Assembly: GCA_013388845.1 (NCBI GenBank)
Contig: JACAEN010000011.1
Span: 1 to 64,000 of the forward strand
Origin: Chloroflexota bacterium
Lineage (GTDB): Bacteria; Chloroflexota; Dehalococcoidia; GIF9; AB-539-J10
Reading direction: 5' to 3'
DNA length: 64,000 nt
The notes under the pieces: generated by a model
The model's database searches: none
What the model saw: only the letters and a program-made list of their open reading frames with translations
What the model was told of the DNA's origin: nothing
Translations under genes and position numbers: made by a program
Shown: piece after piece, positions 50,948-62,000 of the stretch
How positions within the stretch are numbered: the stretch's first letter is position 1
Layout of the letters: each line of letters opens with the position of its first letter

Positions 50948-53596
50948 TCAGGAGATTTGGCTAGCAACGACACTTTTGACTAATTTCAGAGCCTCGTCAA
51001 TTTTGGCGGCATCCTTTCCACCGGCTTGGGCCATAGCTGCCTTGCCACCACCACCCCCACCGGCGACCTTGGCTACTTGCTTGATAATATCGCCGGCATG
51101 GAATCCCTTAGCTATCAGGTCAGGAGTCACCATAGCCAAAAAATTAGGCTTACCATTATAAACTGTAGCTAAAACCACTATGGCGCTCTTGAGCGTGTCT
51201 TTTAATATATCGCCTATCTCCCTGAGGACAGGCATGGTCAGCGGTGGCACCTTGACAGCCAGAACTGTAACCCCGGCTATTTGCTCCGCTTGCCCGAGCA
51301 AATCCTCGGCTATTTTGCGCGATAGCTCCCTTTCCAGTGCAAGCGCTCTCTTGCGCTCCGCCTCCAATTCACTGATAAGGGTTTTCACCTTATTAGGAAC
51401 TTCGTCAAGCGAGCCTTCTACTTCTTTGGCGATGCTTTGCAAAGCTGTCAAGCGAGATTCAATCAGAGCTTCAGCTTTTCTGCCCGTTACTGCTTCAATG
51501 CGATGTAGTCCTGTGCCGATGCTGCTTTCGCTCGTTATCAGGAATATGCTAATTTCTCCCGTTGACCTCACGTGAGTGCCACCACAGAGCTCTTTGCTTA
51601 TGGCTGGCTCCCCGATTTCTAGCATCCGAACTTCCTCTCCATATTTTTCTTCAAACAAGGCGATAGCGCCTTCAGCGATGGCTTGGTTATAGGGAACAAC
51701 TCTTGCCTCCGCTTTCAAGTCCTGGCGTATCCACTCATTGACCTGCCTCTGAATTTCCTTGAGTTGCTCCTCAGTTATGGATGACAGATGCGAGAAGTCA
51801 AATCGGAGCCTTTCTGGCTCTACTAGCGAGCCTTTCTGGTAAACGTGGCTGCCTAATGTCCGCCTTAAAGCAGCCTGCAAAAGGTGGGTGGCAGTGTGGT
51901 TGCGAGCAATGTCCAGGCGGCGGGCGACATCAATTTTGGCTTCCACTTCGTCACCCACAGATATGCGCCCTTCAATCGCCTTTCCTTTATGTATTATCAC
52001 GTCTGAAGGAGTTCTAATAGTATTTGTGACGACTACTTTTCCCTTCTGGCTGTTGATTTCGCCGCTATCGCCCACCTGCCCTCCCATCTCGCCATAGAAA
52101 GGAGTTTTGTCTAGCACCACGTCAACCTCACTACCTTCAGCCACACTTCGCACAGGGCTTTCGTTAGTTATCAAATCGCGAACCTTTGACTTAGAGCTGT
52201 ATCTTTGATAGCCGACAAAATGTGTTTGCTTACGTATGACCGTAAGCTTGCCTTTCACCTCTGCTTTGCCCTCGGAACGACCACTTAGGTAGACGACCTT
52301 TTGTCCCGACCTAGCCCTTTCCCGCTGCTTCTCCATCTCAGCCTGGAAACCTTCCCAATCTATGGAAAGGCCTTTTTCTCGGGCGATTTCAGCGGTTAGC
52401 TCTGAGGGAAAGCCATAGGTATCGTACAGTCTGAATACCTCTTCACCTGTTAGCCCATCTCTCTTTTGAGCTAAAGCTTCGTTGCTGAGCTTTTCCACCA
52501 GGTTAAGCCCGGTATCGAGAGTAGCGATAAATTTTTCCTGCTCCGCTCTAACTACTTCGCTAATCAAGGTCTGATTAGCCGCAAGCTCAGGATATATGTG
52601 GCTCATCGTGCTGACGACGACTTCAGCTATTTCATTAAGGAAGGGTTTATTCAATCCCAGTTTTGTGCTGAAAACTGAAGCTCGCCTGAGTATTCGTCTA
52701 AGCACATATCCCCGGCCTTCGTTGGAAGGCATTATGCCATCGGCGATAAGGAAGGCAACGCCTCGTGAGTGCTCAGCCACAATCCTAATGGCTCGGTCGG
52801 TATTCTTGCCCCGACCATATTCTTGCCTGGACAATTGACAAATGCGGTCTACCAGAGGGAAAAACAAATCCGTTTCGTAAGGGGAAGGCTTGCCCTGGAT
52901 AGCGGCTAAGGTTCTCTCCAGTCCCATACCGGTATCGATGTTTGGTTTGGGTAAAGGGGTGCGCTGTCCATTCTGGTCCTGATTGTATTGAGTAAATACC
53001 AGATTCCAAATCTCAGAGAAGCGACCACATTCGCAATTAGGCTTACATTCAGCTTTACCACAGCCAAGCTCTTCACCCAAGTCATAGTGAATCTCGCTAC
53101 ATGGTCCACAGGGGCCAGAATCGCCAACGGGCCCCCAGAAATTGTCCTCTTCGCCGAATCGCAGTATTTTTTTGGCGGGAACGCCAACCTCTCGCCAATA
53201 AGCGAAGGCTTCATCATCGTCAAGATAAATAGTTATCCAAAGCCGCTTCTCAGGCAACTTCAAATACTTGGTAACAAATTCCCAAGCCCAAGAAATAGCC
53301 TCCTTTTTAAAATAATCACCGACACTGAAATTACCCAGCATCTCGAAGAAGGTAAGGTGTTTGCTATCACCCACCGAATCTATATCAGTGGTGCGAAAGC
53401 ACTTCTGGCAGGAAGCTAATCGTCGGCCAGGCGGGGTCTCTAGCCCTAGGAAATATGGCTTAATCTGCACCATGCCAGCGCTGGTCAGCAGTAAAGTAGG
53501 GTCTTTATGAGGCACTAATGAGGAGCTGGGGATTATCTTATGCCCCCTATCCTGAAAAAAACTCAAGAAGGCTTGCCTGAGTTCGTCACCAGTCAC
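50948..53596 (-). CDS. alaS: Alanyl-tRNA synthetase
   Basis: AlaS (882 residues) charges tRNA-Ala. The class II core is N-terminal (FLSFFQDRGHKIIPSSSL near 10, GMVQIKPYFLG near 41), the editing domain has HTATHLLQAAL near 570 and CGGTHVRSTGEI near 673, and the C-terminal oligomer/C-Ala part ends with GGGGGGKAAMAQAGG near 850. GTG start at 53596 has AAGGAG eight bases upstream. It opens the operon that contains ruvX, aroE, sppA and aroC. Confidence 0.97.
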   Translation of the reverse strand: MTGDELRQAFLSFFQDRGHKIIPSSSLVPHKDPTLLLTSAGMVQIKPYFLGLETPPGRRLASCQKCFRTTDIDSVGDSKHLTFFEMLGNFSVGDYFKKEAISWAWEFVTKYLKLPEKRLWITIYLDDDEAFAYWREVGVPAKKILRFGEEDNFWGPVGDSGPCGPCSEIHYDLGEELGCGKAECKPNCECGRFSEIWNLVFTQYNQDQNGQRTPLPKPNIDTGMGLERTLAAIQGKPSPYETDLFFPLVDRICQLSRQEYGRGKNTDRAIRIVAEHSRGVAFLIADGIMPSNEGRGYVLRRILRRASVFSTKLGLNKPFLNEIAEVVVSTMSHIYPELAANQTLISEVVRAEQEKFIATLDTGLNLVEKLSNEALAQKRDGLTGEEVFRLYDTYGFPSELTAEIAREKGLSIDWEGFQAEMEKQRERARSGQKVVYLSGRSEGKAEVKGKLTVIRKQTHFVGYQRYSSKSKVRDLITNESPVRSVAEGSEVDVVLDKTPFYGEMGGQVGDSGEINSQKGKVVVTNTIRTPSDVIIHKGKAIEGRISVGDEVEAKIDVARRLDIARNHTATHLLQAALRRTLGSHVYQKGSLVEPERLRFDFSHLSSITEEQLKEIQRQVNEWIRQDLKAEARVVPYNQAIAEGAIALFEEKYGEEVRMLEIGEPAISKELCGGTHVRSTGEISIFLITSESSIGTGLHRIEAVTGRKAEALIESRLTALQSIAKEVEGSLDEVPNKVKTLISELEAERKRALALERELSRKIAEDLLGQAEQIAGVTVLAVKVPPLTMPVLREIGDILKDTLKSAIVVLATVYNGKPNFLAMVTPDLIAKGFHAGDIIKQVAKVAGGGGGGKAAMAQAGGKDAAKIDEALKLVKSVVASQIS

Positions 53597-53614
53597 TTAC
53601 AAATCTCCTTCCTG

Positions 53615-53643
53615 ATTTTAGAAGGTGCCAGTTTTAATGTCAA
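53615..53643 (-). promoter_or_regulatory. Promoter of the alaS operon
   Basis: Minus-strand TTGACA (53643-53638) and TAAAAT (53620-53615) with 17 bases between, leaving a short leader. Confidence 0.65.
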
Positions 53644-53670
53644 TTAAGCTGTAAGAGAGCACTGAGTAAT

Positions 53671-53736
53671 GTCATTCTGAGCCCCGACTCGTCGGGGCGA
53701 AGAATCTAGAGGCTCTTCTCTACCGCTCGGGGTGAC
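53671..53736. repeat. TCATTCTGA/GCCCCGA-family repeat
   Basis: GTCATTCTGA (53671-53680) leads into a perfect 8-bp hairpin GCCCCGAC-TC-GTCGGGGC (53681-53698), then GAAGAATCT, and ends near GGTGAC (53731-53736). It lies between alaS and the small cysteine protein. Confidence 0.75.
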
Positions 53737-53773
53737 ATATCAGACGTGATGCTTACGCCAACCAAGAATTTAG

Positions 53774-53950
53774 TTATTTCCCCTTCTTCGCATAATCAGG
53801 GCACCAGGTGGTGTTGGGGCGCTCAGGACGATGGCAAGCAGACCTCCAGTTCCATTTACAGTTGTCGCAGAGAAGAATATTAATGCCGAGGTTTTTCTTG
53901 ACCTTCAGTTTGAATCTGTCTAGCCAGGTGGGATTGCTTCGCTTGTTCAC
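53774..53950 (-). CDS. Small four-cysteine protein, 58 residues
   Basis: From GTG 53950 the minus strand encodes a basic 58-residue protein whose second half has four cysteines: CDNC near 28-31, Cys39 in SACH and Cys50 in WCPDY, along with several Trp and Arg. This looks like a small zinc-binding domain. The region around the start resembles the dispersed repeats (GCCACGCCGAACAAAGTGAA), has no ribosome site, and the frame is the same as that of rho upstream with only the rho TAG between. The N-terminus is therefore uncertain. Family not recognised with confidence. Confidence 0.5.
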   Translation of the reverse strand: MNKRSNPTWLDRFKLKVKKNLGINILLCDNCKWNWRSACHRPERPNTTWCPDYAKKGK

Positions 53951-53983
53951 TTTGTTCGGCGTGGCAGCTAGGCGATAATATTT

Positions 53984-55249
53984 CTAGATGTCTTTGGATA
54001 GAGTAGCTAAGAATTCAGCGTTATTCCTTGTCTTAGCTAGCCTTTCCAAGATCCTTTGTGTAGCCTCGCTATGGTTGGAGGAATCGCTATCCAGCATACT
54101 AACTATGCGTCTCAGCAGCCATACTTGTTTTAAGGTATTTTCATCCAGCAAGAGCTCCTCTCTCCTTGTGCCGCTAGGTGTAATATTTATAGCCGGGAAG
54201 ATTCTTCGCTCAGATAATCTTCTATCTAAGTGGAGTTCCATGTTACCTGTGCCCTTAAACTCCTCGTATATGAGGTCATCCATACGGCTGCCAGTATCCA
54301 CAAGGCAAGTGGCAATAATGGTTAAACTTCCTCCCTCCTCAATGTTGCGAGCAGTACCGAAGAAGCGTTTGGGGGGATGCAAGGCTGTGGAATCAATACC
54401 GCCAGATAAGGTACGCCCGCTAGGGGGCAGGGCTAAGTTGTAAGCTCTGGTAAGTCTGGTAATGCCATCTAGGAGTATGACCACATCTTTGCCCATTTCG
54501 ACTAGCCTTTTGGCTCTCTCTAAGGCTAATTCCGCTACACGAGTCTGGCTTTCTACCGGTTCATCGAAGGTAGCAGCAATAACCTCAGCTTTGACTGACC
54601 TTTTCATATCGGTGACTTCTTCAGGCCTTTCTCCAATAAGGCAAACCATGAGGTGAATATCGTTGTAGTTAGTCGTTATGGCGTTGGCAATTTTTTGAAG
54701 AAGCACAGTCTTGCCTGCCTTAGGTGGTGATACGATAAGCCCTCTTTGCCCCCGGCCTATGGGTGTCACTAAGTTGATTAGACGAGTGGATAACTCATCT
54801 GACGTTGTTTCCAGATTGATGAGCTTATTGGGGAAGGTGGGCGTCAGCGAACCGAAGTTGCGACGCGTTCTTGCCAGTTCAGGGTCAAGGCCATTGATGC
54901 TCTCTACTCGAAGTAAACTGTAATATTTCTCACCTTCTTTAGGAGGCCTAGCCTGGCCGCAGACAGCATCGCCATCTCTTAAGTTGAAACGGCGAATCTG
55001 GGAATTTGACACATAGACATCGTTAGCACCGCGCCGGAAGGTATCCTGTCGCAGGAAGCCATAGCCCTCGCTGATAGTTTCCAGAATGCCTGTTATAAAT
55101 ATATTTCCTTGCTGCTGTGCTTCCGCTTGCAAGATGCGGTGGACAAGCTCGGACTTCTTCAAAGCGGAGAAGCCGATGATGCCATACTCCTTAGCTATCG
55201 CCTCTAGCTCCTCTCGATTTTTGTTTTCCAATTCCATTAAAGTTGACAT
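53984..55249 (-). CDS. rho: Transcription termination factor Rho
   Basis: Rho (421 residues), the hexameric RNA helicase that ends transcription. The N-terminal helical domain (MELENKNREELEAIAKEYG) and cold-shock-like RNA site with ISEGYGFLRQ near residue 58 are present, the P-loop SPPKAGKTVLLQ lies near 170, LIGERPEEVTDM near 205 and LDGITRLTRAYN near 255 follow. There is no long insertion in the N-terminal region. It comes 14 bases after fsa and is third in a pyrG-fsa-rho series. Confidence 0.97.
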   Translation of the reverse strand: MSTLMELENKNREELEAIAKEYGIIGFSALKKSELVHRILQAEAQQQGNIFITGILETISEGYGFLRQDTFRRGANDVYVSNSQIRRFNLRDGDAVCGQARPPKEGEKYYSLLRVESINGLDPELARTRRNFGSLTPTFPNKLINLETTSDELSTRLINLVTPIGRGQRGLIVSPPKAGKTVLLQKIANAITTNYNDIHLMVCLIGERPEEVTDMKRSVKAEVIAATFDEPVESQTRVAELALERAKRLVEMGKDVVILLDGITRLTRAYNLALPPSGRTLSGGIDSTALHPPKRFFGTARNIEEGGSLTIIATCLVDTGSRMDDLIYEEFKGTGNMELHLDRRLSERRIFPAINITPSGTRREELLLDENTLKQVWLLRRIVSMLDSDSSNHSEATQRILERLAKTRNNAEFLATLSKDI

Positions 55250-55263
55250 AATAACCTCTTTTT

Positions 55264-55944
55264 CTACGATTTGGTGCGGGCTTTTGTAATTCCTTTCTCG
55301 CCCATCACCTTCTTCCAGTCTTCTCTAAAACGCTCAATGCCGATATCTGTTAGGGGGTGTCGTATCATTTGTAGCAGCACTTCGTATGGCACCGTGGCGA
55401 TATGAGCCCCAACTTTAGCGGCCATAAAACAATGTTGAGGATGTCTGACGCTGGCAGCGATAACCTGAGTAGGTAGTTGATAGTAGTCTAGGTACTCCAC
55501 AATGTCAGCCACCACTTTCATACCATCCTCGCCAATATCATCTAATCTGCCCACAAAAGGGCTGACGAAAGTAGCCCCGGCTGCTGCCCCCAGCACAGCC
55601 TGGTTCAAGGTGAAGCATAAGGTGAAATTCACCTTTATATTTTCACTAGCCAGCACTGAGGTAGCCTCCAATCCTTCAAGGCTAGCCGGTATCTTCACCA
55701 CAACGTTCTCCGCCCACTTAGCTATTTCTCTGGCTTCAGCTACCATTGATTTGACATCCTGGCTCAACACTTCGGTGGATACCGGCCCAGGAACAATGGA
55801 ACAAATTTTTTTGACTAGCTTCCGGTAGTCAACCTTGCCTTCTCGCGACACAATGCTGGGATTGGTGGTTACGCCTGTGACCACCCCAAGTCGCACCCCG
55901 TGGCGAATATGCTCTATGTTAGCAGTATCTAAAAATATTCTCAT
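55264..55944 (-). CDS. fsa: Transaldolase/fructose-6-phosphate aldolase family protein
   Basis: A 226-residue small transaldolase (TalC/FSA type). MRIFLDTANIEHIR at the start, GVTTNPSIVSREG near 25, the Schiff-base Lys in VVVKIPAS near 85, and SPFVGRLDDIGEDG near 130 are typical. Sequence alone does not separate transaldolase from fructose-6-phosphate aldolase. With split transketolase (12762-14566) it would serve the non-oxidative pentose phosphate pathway. Five bases follow pyrG's stop. Confidence 0.92.
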   Translation of the reverse strand: MRIFLDTANIEHIRHGVRLGVVTGVTTNPSIVSREGKVDYRKLVKKICSIVPGPVSTEVLSQDVKSMVAEAREIAKWAENVVVKIPASLEGLEATSVLASENIKVNFTLCFTLNQAVLGAAAGATFVSPFVGRLDDIGEDGMKVVADIVEYLDYYQLPTQVIAASVRHPQHCFMAAKVGAHIATVPYEVLLQMIRHPLTDIGIERFREDWKKVMGEKGITKARTKS

Positions 55945-55948
55945 CTTC

Positions 55949-57577
55949 CTAATTTAAAGGTAAGCTTGTCTGAGCACCTTCCACGAGCGTCTCCTTGGCT
56001 GCTCCAATAAATCCTAAGAATAACGGGTGGGGAGAATCGGGACGAGATTTGAACTCAGGATGGAATTGGCAGGCAAGCATCCAAGGGCGATCTCGTAATT
56101 CAGCAATTTCCACTAATCTACCATCTGGAGACAACCCAGAGGGCACAAGACCAGCTTCTTCCAATGGCTGGCGGAAATTATTATTGAATTCATAACGGTG
56201 GCGATGCCTCTCATAAACTACTTCGGTGCCGTAGGCACGCGCTGCTATCGTTCCGGGCACTAAATGGCAAGGATAGGTCCCGAGCCTCATGGTTCCTCCC
56301 TTCTGCTCTATGCCGCGCTGCTCGGGCAGCAGGTCAATCACAGGATAATCGCTGTTGGCATCAAACTCAGTGGAATTTACCTTTTCGCTGTGGAAAACCC
56401 AACGGCCAAATTCAATGACCATAATTTGCATCCCCAAGCATAAGCCAAAATAAGGGACTTCCCTCTCTCTAGCGAATTTGGCAGCTTTTATCATGCCTTC
56501 AATTCCTCGATAACCGAAGCCACCAGGGACAATTATGCCCTGAACTTGCCTAAGCTTGTCATCAGCCGCGCCATCCAATTGCTCTGAATCCAGCCACTCT
56601 ATTTTCACTGCGCGATTGTGGGCTAATGCAGCGTGACACAACGCTTCGCGCACTGAGTAGTAAGCATCTCGGAGCCCTACGTATTTGCCTACCAATCCAA
56701 TAATTACAGGCTCTTTAGGAGCTTTCAACCTAGCCACCATATCTCGCCATTCATCCAGATTGCTTTTCCCGGCCGTCAATCCCAATCGGCGGACTATAAA
56801 TTCCCCTAACCCGGCATCCTCAAGCAAGAGAGGCACCTCGTAGATGGTTTCGCTGGTAACCAGGGGAATAACTGCCTCCTTATCCACGTCGCAGAATAGC
56901 GATATTTTATCCTTTATCCCTTCAGATATTTCCTTATCGCTGCGACACAGTATAACATCGGGTTGAATACCAATTCTCCTTAGCTCATTGACGCTATGCT
57001 GAGTGGGCTTGGTCTTTAGTTCATCAGTGGCAGCGATATGTGGCAAAAAGGTGACATGAATATATAGCACATTGTCCCTGCCTTCGTCCTTTCTCATCTG
57101 CCTTATAGCTTCAAGAAACGGTTGGCCTTCGATATCCCCCACGGTGCCACCAACTTCAATGATAATCACCTCAGCCTGAGATATTTCGGCTACTTTCCTT
57201 ATCCGTCTTTTTATTTCATTGGTTACATGAGGCACCACCTGAATTGTGCCTCCTAAAAAATCTCCCCGTCTCTCCTGAGCGATGACCGAAGAATAAACTT
57301 GTCCGGAAGTGACGTTAGAAGCCTGGGTCAGCTCCACTCCAATAAATCTCTCATAATGTCCTAAATCTAAATCAGTCTCGGCACCGTCTTGAGTAACAAA
57401 CACTTCACCATGTTGGAACGGGGACATTGTCCCTGGGTCAACATTCAAGTAAGGATCCAGCTTCTGCACGGAGACAGAAATGCCACGGCTTTTCAATATT
57501 TTGCCGATAGAGGCTACCGAAATTCCCTTACCTACAGAACTAACTACGCCGCCGGTAATAAAGATATACTTACTCAC
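55949..57577 (-). CDS. pyrG: CTP synthase
   Basis: PyrG (542 residues) makes CTP from UTP with glutamine. The synthase domain begins [17 protein letters not shown] with the P-loop-like motif, [26 protein letters not shown] near 38-63 (shown here only by its ends) is conserved, and the glutaminase domain has GLCLGMQIM near 378 with the nucleophile Cys and [11 protein letters not shown] near 510. First gene of the operon; promoter at 57656-57685. Confidence 0.97.
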   Translation of the reverse strand: MSKYIFITGGVVSSVGKGISVASIGKILKSRGISVSVQKLDPYLNVDPGTMSPFQHGEVFVTQDGAETDLDLGHYERFIGVELTQASNVTSGQVYSSVIAQERRGDFLGGTIQVVPHVTNEIKRRIRKVAEISQAEVIIIEVGGTVGDIEGQPFLEAIRQMRKDEGRDNVLYIHVTFLPHIAATDELKTKPTQHSVNELRRIGIQPDVILCRSDKEISEGIKDKISLFCDVDKEAVIPLVTSETIYEVPLLLEDAGLGEFIVRRLGLTAGKSNLDEWRDMVARLKAPKEPVIIGLVGKYVGLRDAYYSVREALCHAALAHNRAVKIEWLDSEQLDGAADDKLRQVQGIIVPGGFGYRGIEGMIKAAKFAREREVPYFGLCLGMQIMVIEFGRWVFHSEKVNSTEFDANSDYPVIDLLPEQRGIEQKGGTMRLGTYPCHLVPGTIAARAYGTEVVYERHRHRYEFNNNFRQPLEEAGLVPSGLSPDGRLVEIAELRDRPWMLACQFHPEFKSRPDSPHPLFLGFIGAAKETLVEGAQTSLPLN

Positions 57578-57655
57578 CGCTTATTGCAAGAATACAAGGA
57601 AAGCCAAATCTTGTAGGTTGATCCTAGAAAGCGAAGCAAATCTGGGTTTCTTTTT

Positions 57656-57685
57656 ATTATAAGGACTAGGATTCTAAATTGTCAA
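57656..57685 (-). promoter_or_regulatory. Promoter of pyrG-fsa-rho
   Basis: Minus-strand TTGACA (57685-57680) and TATAAT (57661-57656) with 18 bases between; leader about 70 bases. Confidence 0.7.
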
Positions 57686-57761
57686 GTCTGTCTTGTTGGA
57701 ATGATTTGGCCCACCCTGTCCTGAATTCAGGCACAGATTTTTGTGGAAAAGGTAGTAGTGC

Positions 57762-57767
57762 TATAAT
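57762..57767 (+). promoter_or_regulatory. -10 of the HtrA gene
   Basis: TATAAT at 57762-57767; -35 is poor (TTTTGT or TTGTGG). Expected start near 57774 leaves only about eight bases before the ATG. Confidence 0.45.
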
Positions 57768-57781
57768 GGGCATGACAAAAC

Positions 57782-58873
57782 ATGTCTAAAAAATACATTC
57801 TGGTTCTAATAGTGCTAATAGTGGTGGGGCTAAGTATCGGTATTTGGGCCATTGCCCCGACATCCAGCCCGCCTCAGTCTGATAGCACAGCCCAGCACAC
57901 TAATCCCGACTGGACATTCCCTTTGGAGAATGAGCCAGCTACTCCTTTGCCTGATTTCCGCCCGGTAGTTGCTGAGGTAATGCCCTCGGTGGTTTCCGTA
58001 ACTACGGAGATTGTCGTCTCTGATTTCTTTGGCCGTCAGTATACGGATTATGTTAGTGGATCCGGGATGCTTATTGATGATAAAGGATACATTGCCACCA
58101 ACAACCATGTAGTTGAAGATGCCCAGAGCATCTACGTGGAATTGGTTGATGGTAGAACTTTCTCCGCAGATATAGTGGGCACTGACTCTTTGTCTGACCT
58201 GGCCGTCATAAAGATAGACGCCACAAATTTGCCTTATGCCTATTGGGGTGACTCGAGTTTGTTATCTGTTGGCGAATGGGTGCTCGCTATTGGCAATGCA
58301 CTAGGAGAGGGAATAAGGGCGACTGAGGGTATAGTGAGTCGCTTGAATGTATCTGTGAATGTTGGAGGAAATGTTCTGTACGGTTTAGTTGAGACCACAG
58401 CGCCTATCAATCCCGGCAACAGCGGCGGCCCGCTGGTGAACATGTCTGGCGAGGTGGTAGGCATTACCAGTGTTAAGATAGTTGCGTCCGCGGTGGAAGG
58501 CATGGGGTATGCCATAAGCAGTAACGAGGCTAAGCCTATTATCGAGAGCCTGATTCGTTATGGTCGTGTGACCTATCCCTGGCTGGGGGTAGGAGTAGAT
58601 ACTGTGACTCCCTATGTAGCGAAGACAAGAGGCCTCTCTGTGGACAGGGGAGCGCTTATTGTGCAACTGGTTGCCAATAGCCCTGCAGAGGCTGCTGGAT
58701 TAAAAGTTGACGATGTCATCATCCGCTTTGGGGGCCAGGAAATAAGCAACACTGCCGACCTTGTCCGAGCTATTCGAACCAGCCAAATTGGCGAAGAGGT
58801 GGAAATAGTCTTCGTTAGAGGCGAAGATACTAGGACAACTTCAGCCCGACTGATAGAGCGCCCGTCTTCTTAG
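57782..58873 (+). CDS. HtrA/DegP-like serine protease with one PDZ domain
   Basis: A 363-residue envelope protease. Residues 4-24 are a signal anchor, then a Pro/Ser/Thr-rich linker to about 60. The trypsin-like domain has His109 (ATNNHVV), Asp139 (SDLAVIKI) and Ser214 (PGNSGGPL). One PDZ domain covers about 270-360, with VANSPAEAAGLKVDDVI near 305. It is probably anchored facing outward and handles misfolded proteins. No Shine-Dalgarno precedes ATG 57782 and the promoter -10 is close, so the mRNA may be almost leaderless. Confidence 0.93.
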   Translation: MSKKYILVLIVLIVVGLSIGIWAIAPTSSPPQSDSTAQHTNPDWTFPLENEPATPLPDFRPVVAEVMPSVVSVTTEIVVSDFFGRQYTDYVSGSGMLIDDKGYIATNNHVVEDAQSIYVELVDGRTFSADIVGTDSLSDLAVIKIDATNLPYAYWGDSSLLSVGEWVLAIGNALGEGIRATEGIVSRLNVSVNVGGNVLYGLVETTAPINPGNSGGPLVNMSGEVVGITSVKIVASAVEGMGYAISSNEAKPIIESLIRYGRVTYPWLGVGVDTVTPYVAKTRGLSVDRGALIVQLVANSPAEAAGLKVDDVIIRFGGQEISNTADLVRAIRTSQIGEEVEIVFVRGEDTRTTSARLIERPSS

Positions 58874-58879
58874 GGAGGA

Positions 58880-59012
58880 CAAATCCTAAATCCTAGGCTC
58901 TAAATCCCAAACAAATTCAAATTTCGAGTGCCCTAAGTTAAAAACCGTTTTGGTCATTCGGCTTTTGAGTTTTGACACTGTTTAATGTTTCGTATCTAGT
59001 GCTTAGGATTTG
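58880..59012. repeat. AT-rich inverted repeat spanning the end of ileS
   Basis: CAAATCCTAA (58880-58889) and TTAGGATTTG (59003-59012) are inverted ends around an AT-rich interior with AAATCC and AAATTC(A) units. It covers the htrA-ileS gap and encodes the last residues of ileS. Confidence 0.5.
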
Positions 59013-62000
59013 TTTTTTTGATTGCTAAAGAGACCTCGCTATTGGAGATATGGTGTTTCTCATCATAAGCGCCTTCAGGAGGCAAACCATCAATAAGCTC
59101 TTGAGATAAAGTTTCTTGTTTAATGTAGTCGGCAAAAGTGTTTATTACTTGTTTGACGAATGGTTCCTCCGTCTGGTAGTAAGTTATGATGTGGTCTGTG
59201 ATATCAAACTGGGCATTGCGACGCATGTTTTGGAGGTGACGCACAAGCTCTCTACTGACTCCCTCGGCAAGTAGCTCGGGAGTCAGTTCGGTGCTTATGG
59301 CTACCCAGTATCTCGCATCATTGGCTACGCTGTAATCTGGCATATTTGAGGGGAATTCCTCTCGTTCCTTCGCTCTGCTCCACACGACGAGTTGCTTGAC
59401 ATTTATCTCTTCCATTACCTCGCTGGCCAAGCTCTCTAAAGCCTTCTTCTCTCCTTCAGTCTCCACCCTGACTATAGCTTTGCCCAATGGTTGCCGCACT
59501 TTGATTCCAGCCCTGGCTCGTGCTGCTCGGCCCAAACTGGATATCTTCATGGCTAGCTCAACATCGCTGTTTAGCTTGTCATCAATCTTGCTTTCATCTG
59601 CGGTGGGGAAATCAGTTAGATGAACGCTTTCTCTAGCCTGAGAATCGACAGAACGCACCAAATTCTGATAAAGCTCTTCGGCGATGAATGGCACAAAAGG
59701 AGCTAACAGGTGAGACAGAGTCACTAGGCACTGGTATAGCGTGGTATAGGCGGCTAATTTATCAGCATCATTCTCGCTTTTCCAGAACCGGCGACGGTTT
59801 CTCCTTACATACCAGTTGGAGAGATTATCCACAAATTCCTCAATTCTGCGTGCCGCAGCGGTAGGATTGTAGCTATCCATCAATTTGGAAACCTCGTTTA
59901 CGAGCCGGTTAAGCTCAGAAATAATCCAATTATCCAGCTTCGTGAAAGCTTTCGGCTGACCGCTGGCAGCTGTCAACGGCTGAGGAACAAAACGGTCGAT
60001 ATTGGCATAGAGGGTAAAAAAAGAATATGTATTCCACAAAGTAAGGAAGAATTTGCGTATTGTCTCTTCGAGTATCTTGGTGGAGAAGCGGTGGTTATCT
60101 TCTCCCGGAGTGGAAACCAGCATATACCACCTGAGAGCGTCGGCACCATAATTATTAATTACAGCCCAGGGGTCAATTACATTGTCCTTGGATTTGCTCA
60201 TTTTCTCACCCTGAGCATCGACAACATGCCCTAAGCAGATGACATTCCTAAAGCAAGGACGATTGAAAAGTAGAGTAGATATGGCGTGTAAGCTGTAAAA
60301 CCAGCCCCTAGTCTGGTCCACTGCCTCGCAAATAAAATCGGCAGGAAAATTCTGCTTAAATTTATCTTTATTCTCGAAGGGATAATGCCACTGAGCTACA
60401 GGCATAGCTCCAGAGTCAAACCAACAATCGATTACCTCGGGGACGCGCTGCATTATGTCGCCACAATGAGGGCAAAGGAGAAGGACCTCGTCAACAGAAG
60501 GGCGGTGAAGATCTCCAAGATCTTTGGGATTTCTAATTGGTCTCCCTAGAAGAATTTCCTCCGCTAATTTCTCTGGTTTTGCTTGCCTTAATCTCTCAAA
60601 CCCTTCGCACAGCTCTTTTACGCTTCCAATGCATTCATCGTGACCACAGCTCTGACATCTCCAAATATTGAAGGGAGTTCCCCAATACCTCTCCCGGGAA
60701 AAAGCCCAATCAACATTATTCTCCAGCCAATCGCCAAAACGACCATGCTTAATGTAATCAGGGTACCAGTTGATTTCGTTATTGCCCGAGATAAGCCTTT
60801 CTTTTACCGCCGTTGTTTTGATATACCAAGCTGGCTTGGCATAATAGAGGAGGGGTGCGTCACATCGCCAGCAAAAAGGATAGGTATGAATAATCTTTTC
60901 ACTGCGATAGAGTAAACCACGCGATTGAAGGTCATCGAGAATAAAAGGGTCAGCATCCTTAACAAACTTACTAGCAAAGGGATAGGTACCAGTAACCTTG
61001 CCCTCCAAATCCACAGGTTGAACGAAATCAAGCCCACTACTCATCCCGATGTCAAAGTCAATTTCTCCAAAGGCTGGAGCAATATGAACCACTCCAGTGC
61101 CCTCCTCTAAAGAGACGAAGTCAGCGCCGATCACAGGGTAAGCTAAATCCTTCTTCATCTGTTTCGCACGCAACGTTGGTAACTCCAGACGCTGAACAGC
61201 AAATCTGTGAGGATTAAACAAAGGCTCATATTCAAGATGCACAAGCTCCTCACCCAAAACAACTCCTGCTTGAGTGTATTCATCAAGCCCAACCCTATCC
61301 ACAAGTGTCCTAGCTAGGACGAGATAATCCTGGTCACCTTCCATCACACTATATTCAGCATGAGGAGCAACCGCCAGGGCCGTATTGCCTGGGAGTGTCC
61401 ATGGTGTTGTGGTCCAGGCCAGCAAAAATACCGGTTTACTTGATGTACGAGAGGGCGAGAGAAGAGAGTGGAGTCCTGTTTTCTTCTCAAGCGAACGAGG
61501 GTCGAGTCTGAACTTTATATAAACCGACGGGTCTTCAGCGTCGTCTCGGTACCCCAAAGCCACTTCGTGAGAGCTGAGGGATGTGCCACATCTAGGGCAA
61601 TGTGGGGTTACTTTATAGCCCTGATAGATTAAGCCCCTGTCCCAGAGCTGTTTTATTATCCACCAGCAGGATTCAATATAGTTGTTGTCCAAGGTTATAT
61701 AAGGATGCTCCATGTCTAACCAGCAGCCAAGGCGCTCAGTCATAGCCTCCCATTCCTTGATGTATTTGAAGACGCTTTGGCGACAATGCTCATTGAATCG
61801 AGCCACTCCATATTCCTCGATTTGAGCCTTGCTGGTAAGGGCAAGCGAGCTTTCCACCTCTAACTCAACGGGTAAGCCATGGGTATCCCACCCTGCTTTT
61901 CGTGGCACGTGATAACCTTTCATTGTCTTGTACCGGCAAACAACGTCCTTATATAGACGAGACAGCACATGGTGGACTCCCGGACTACCGTTGGTCGTAG

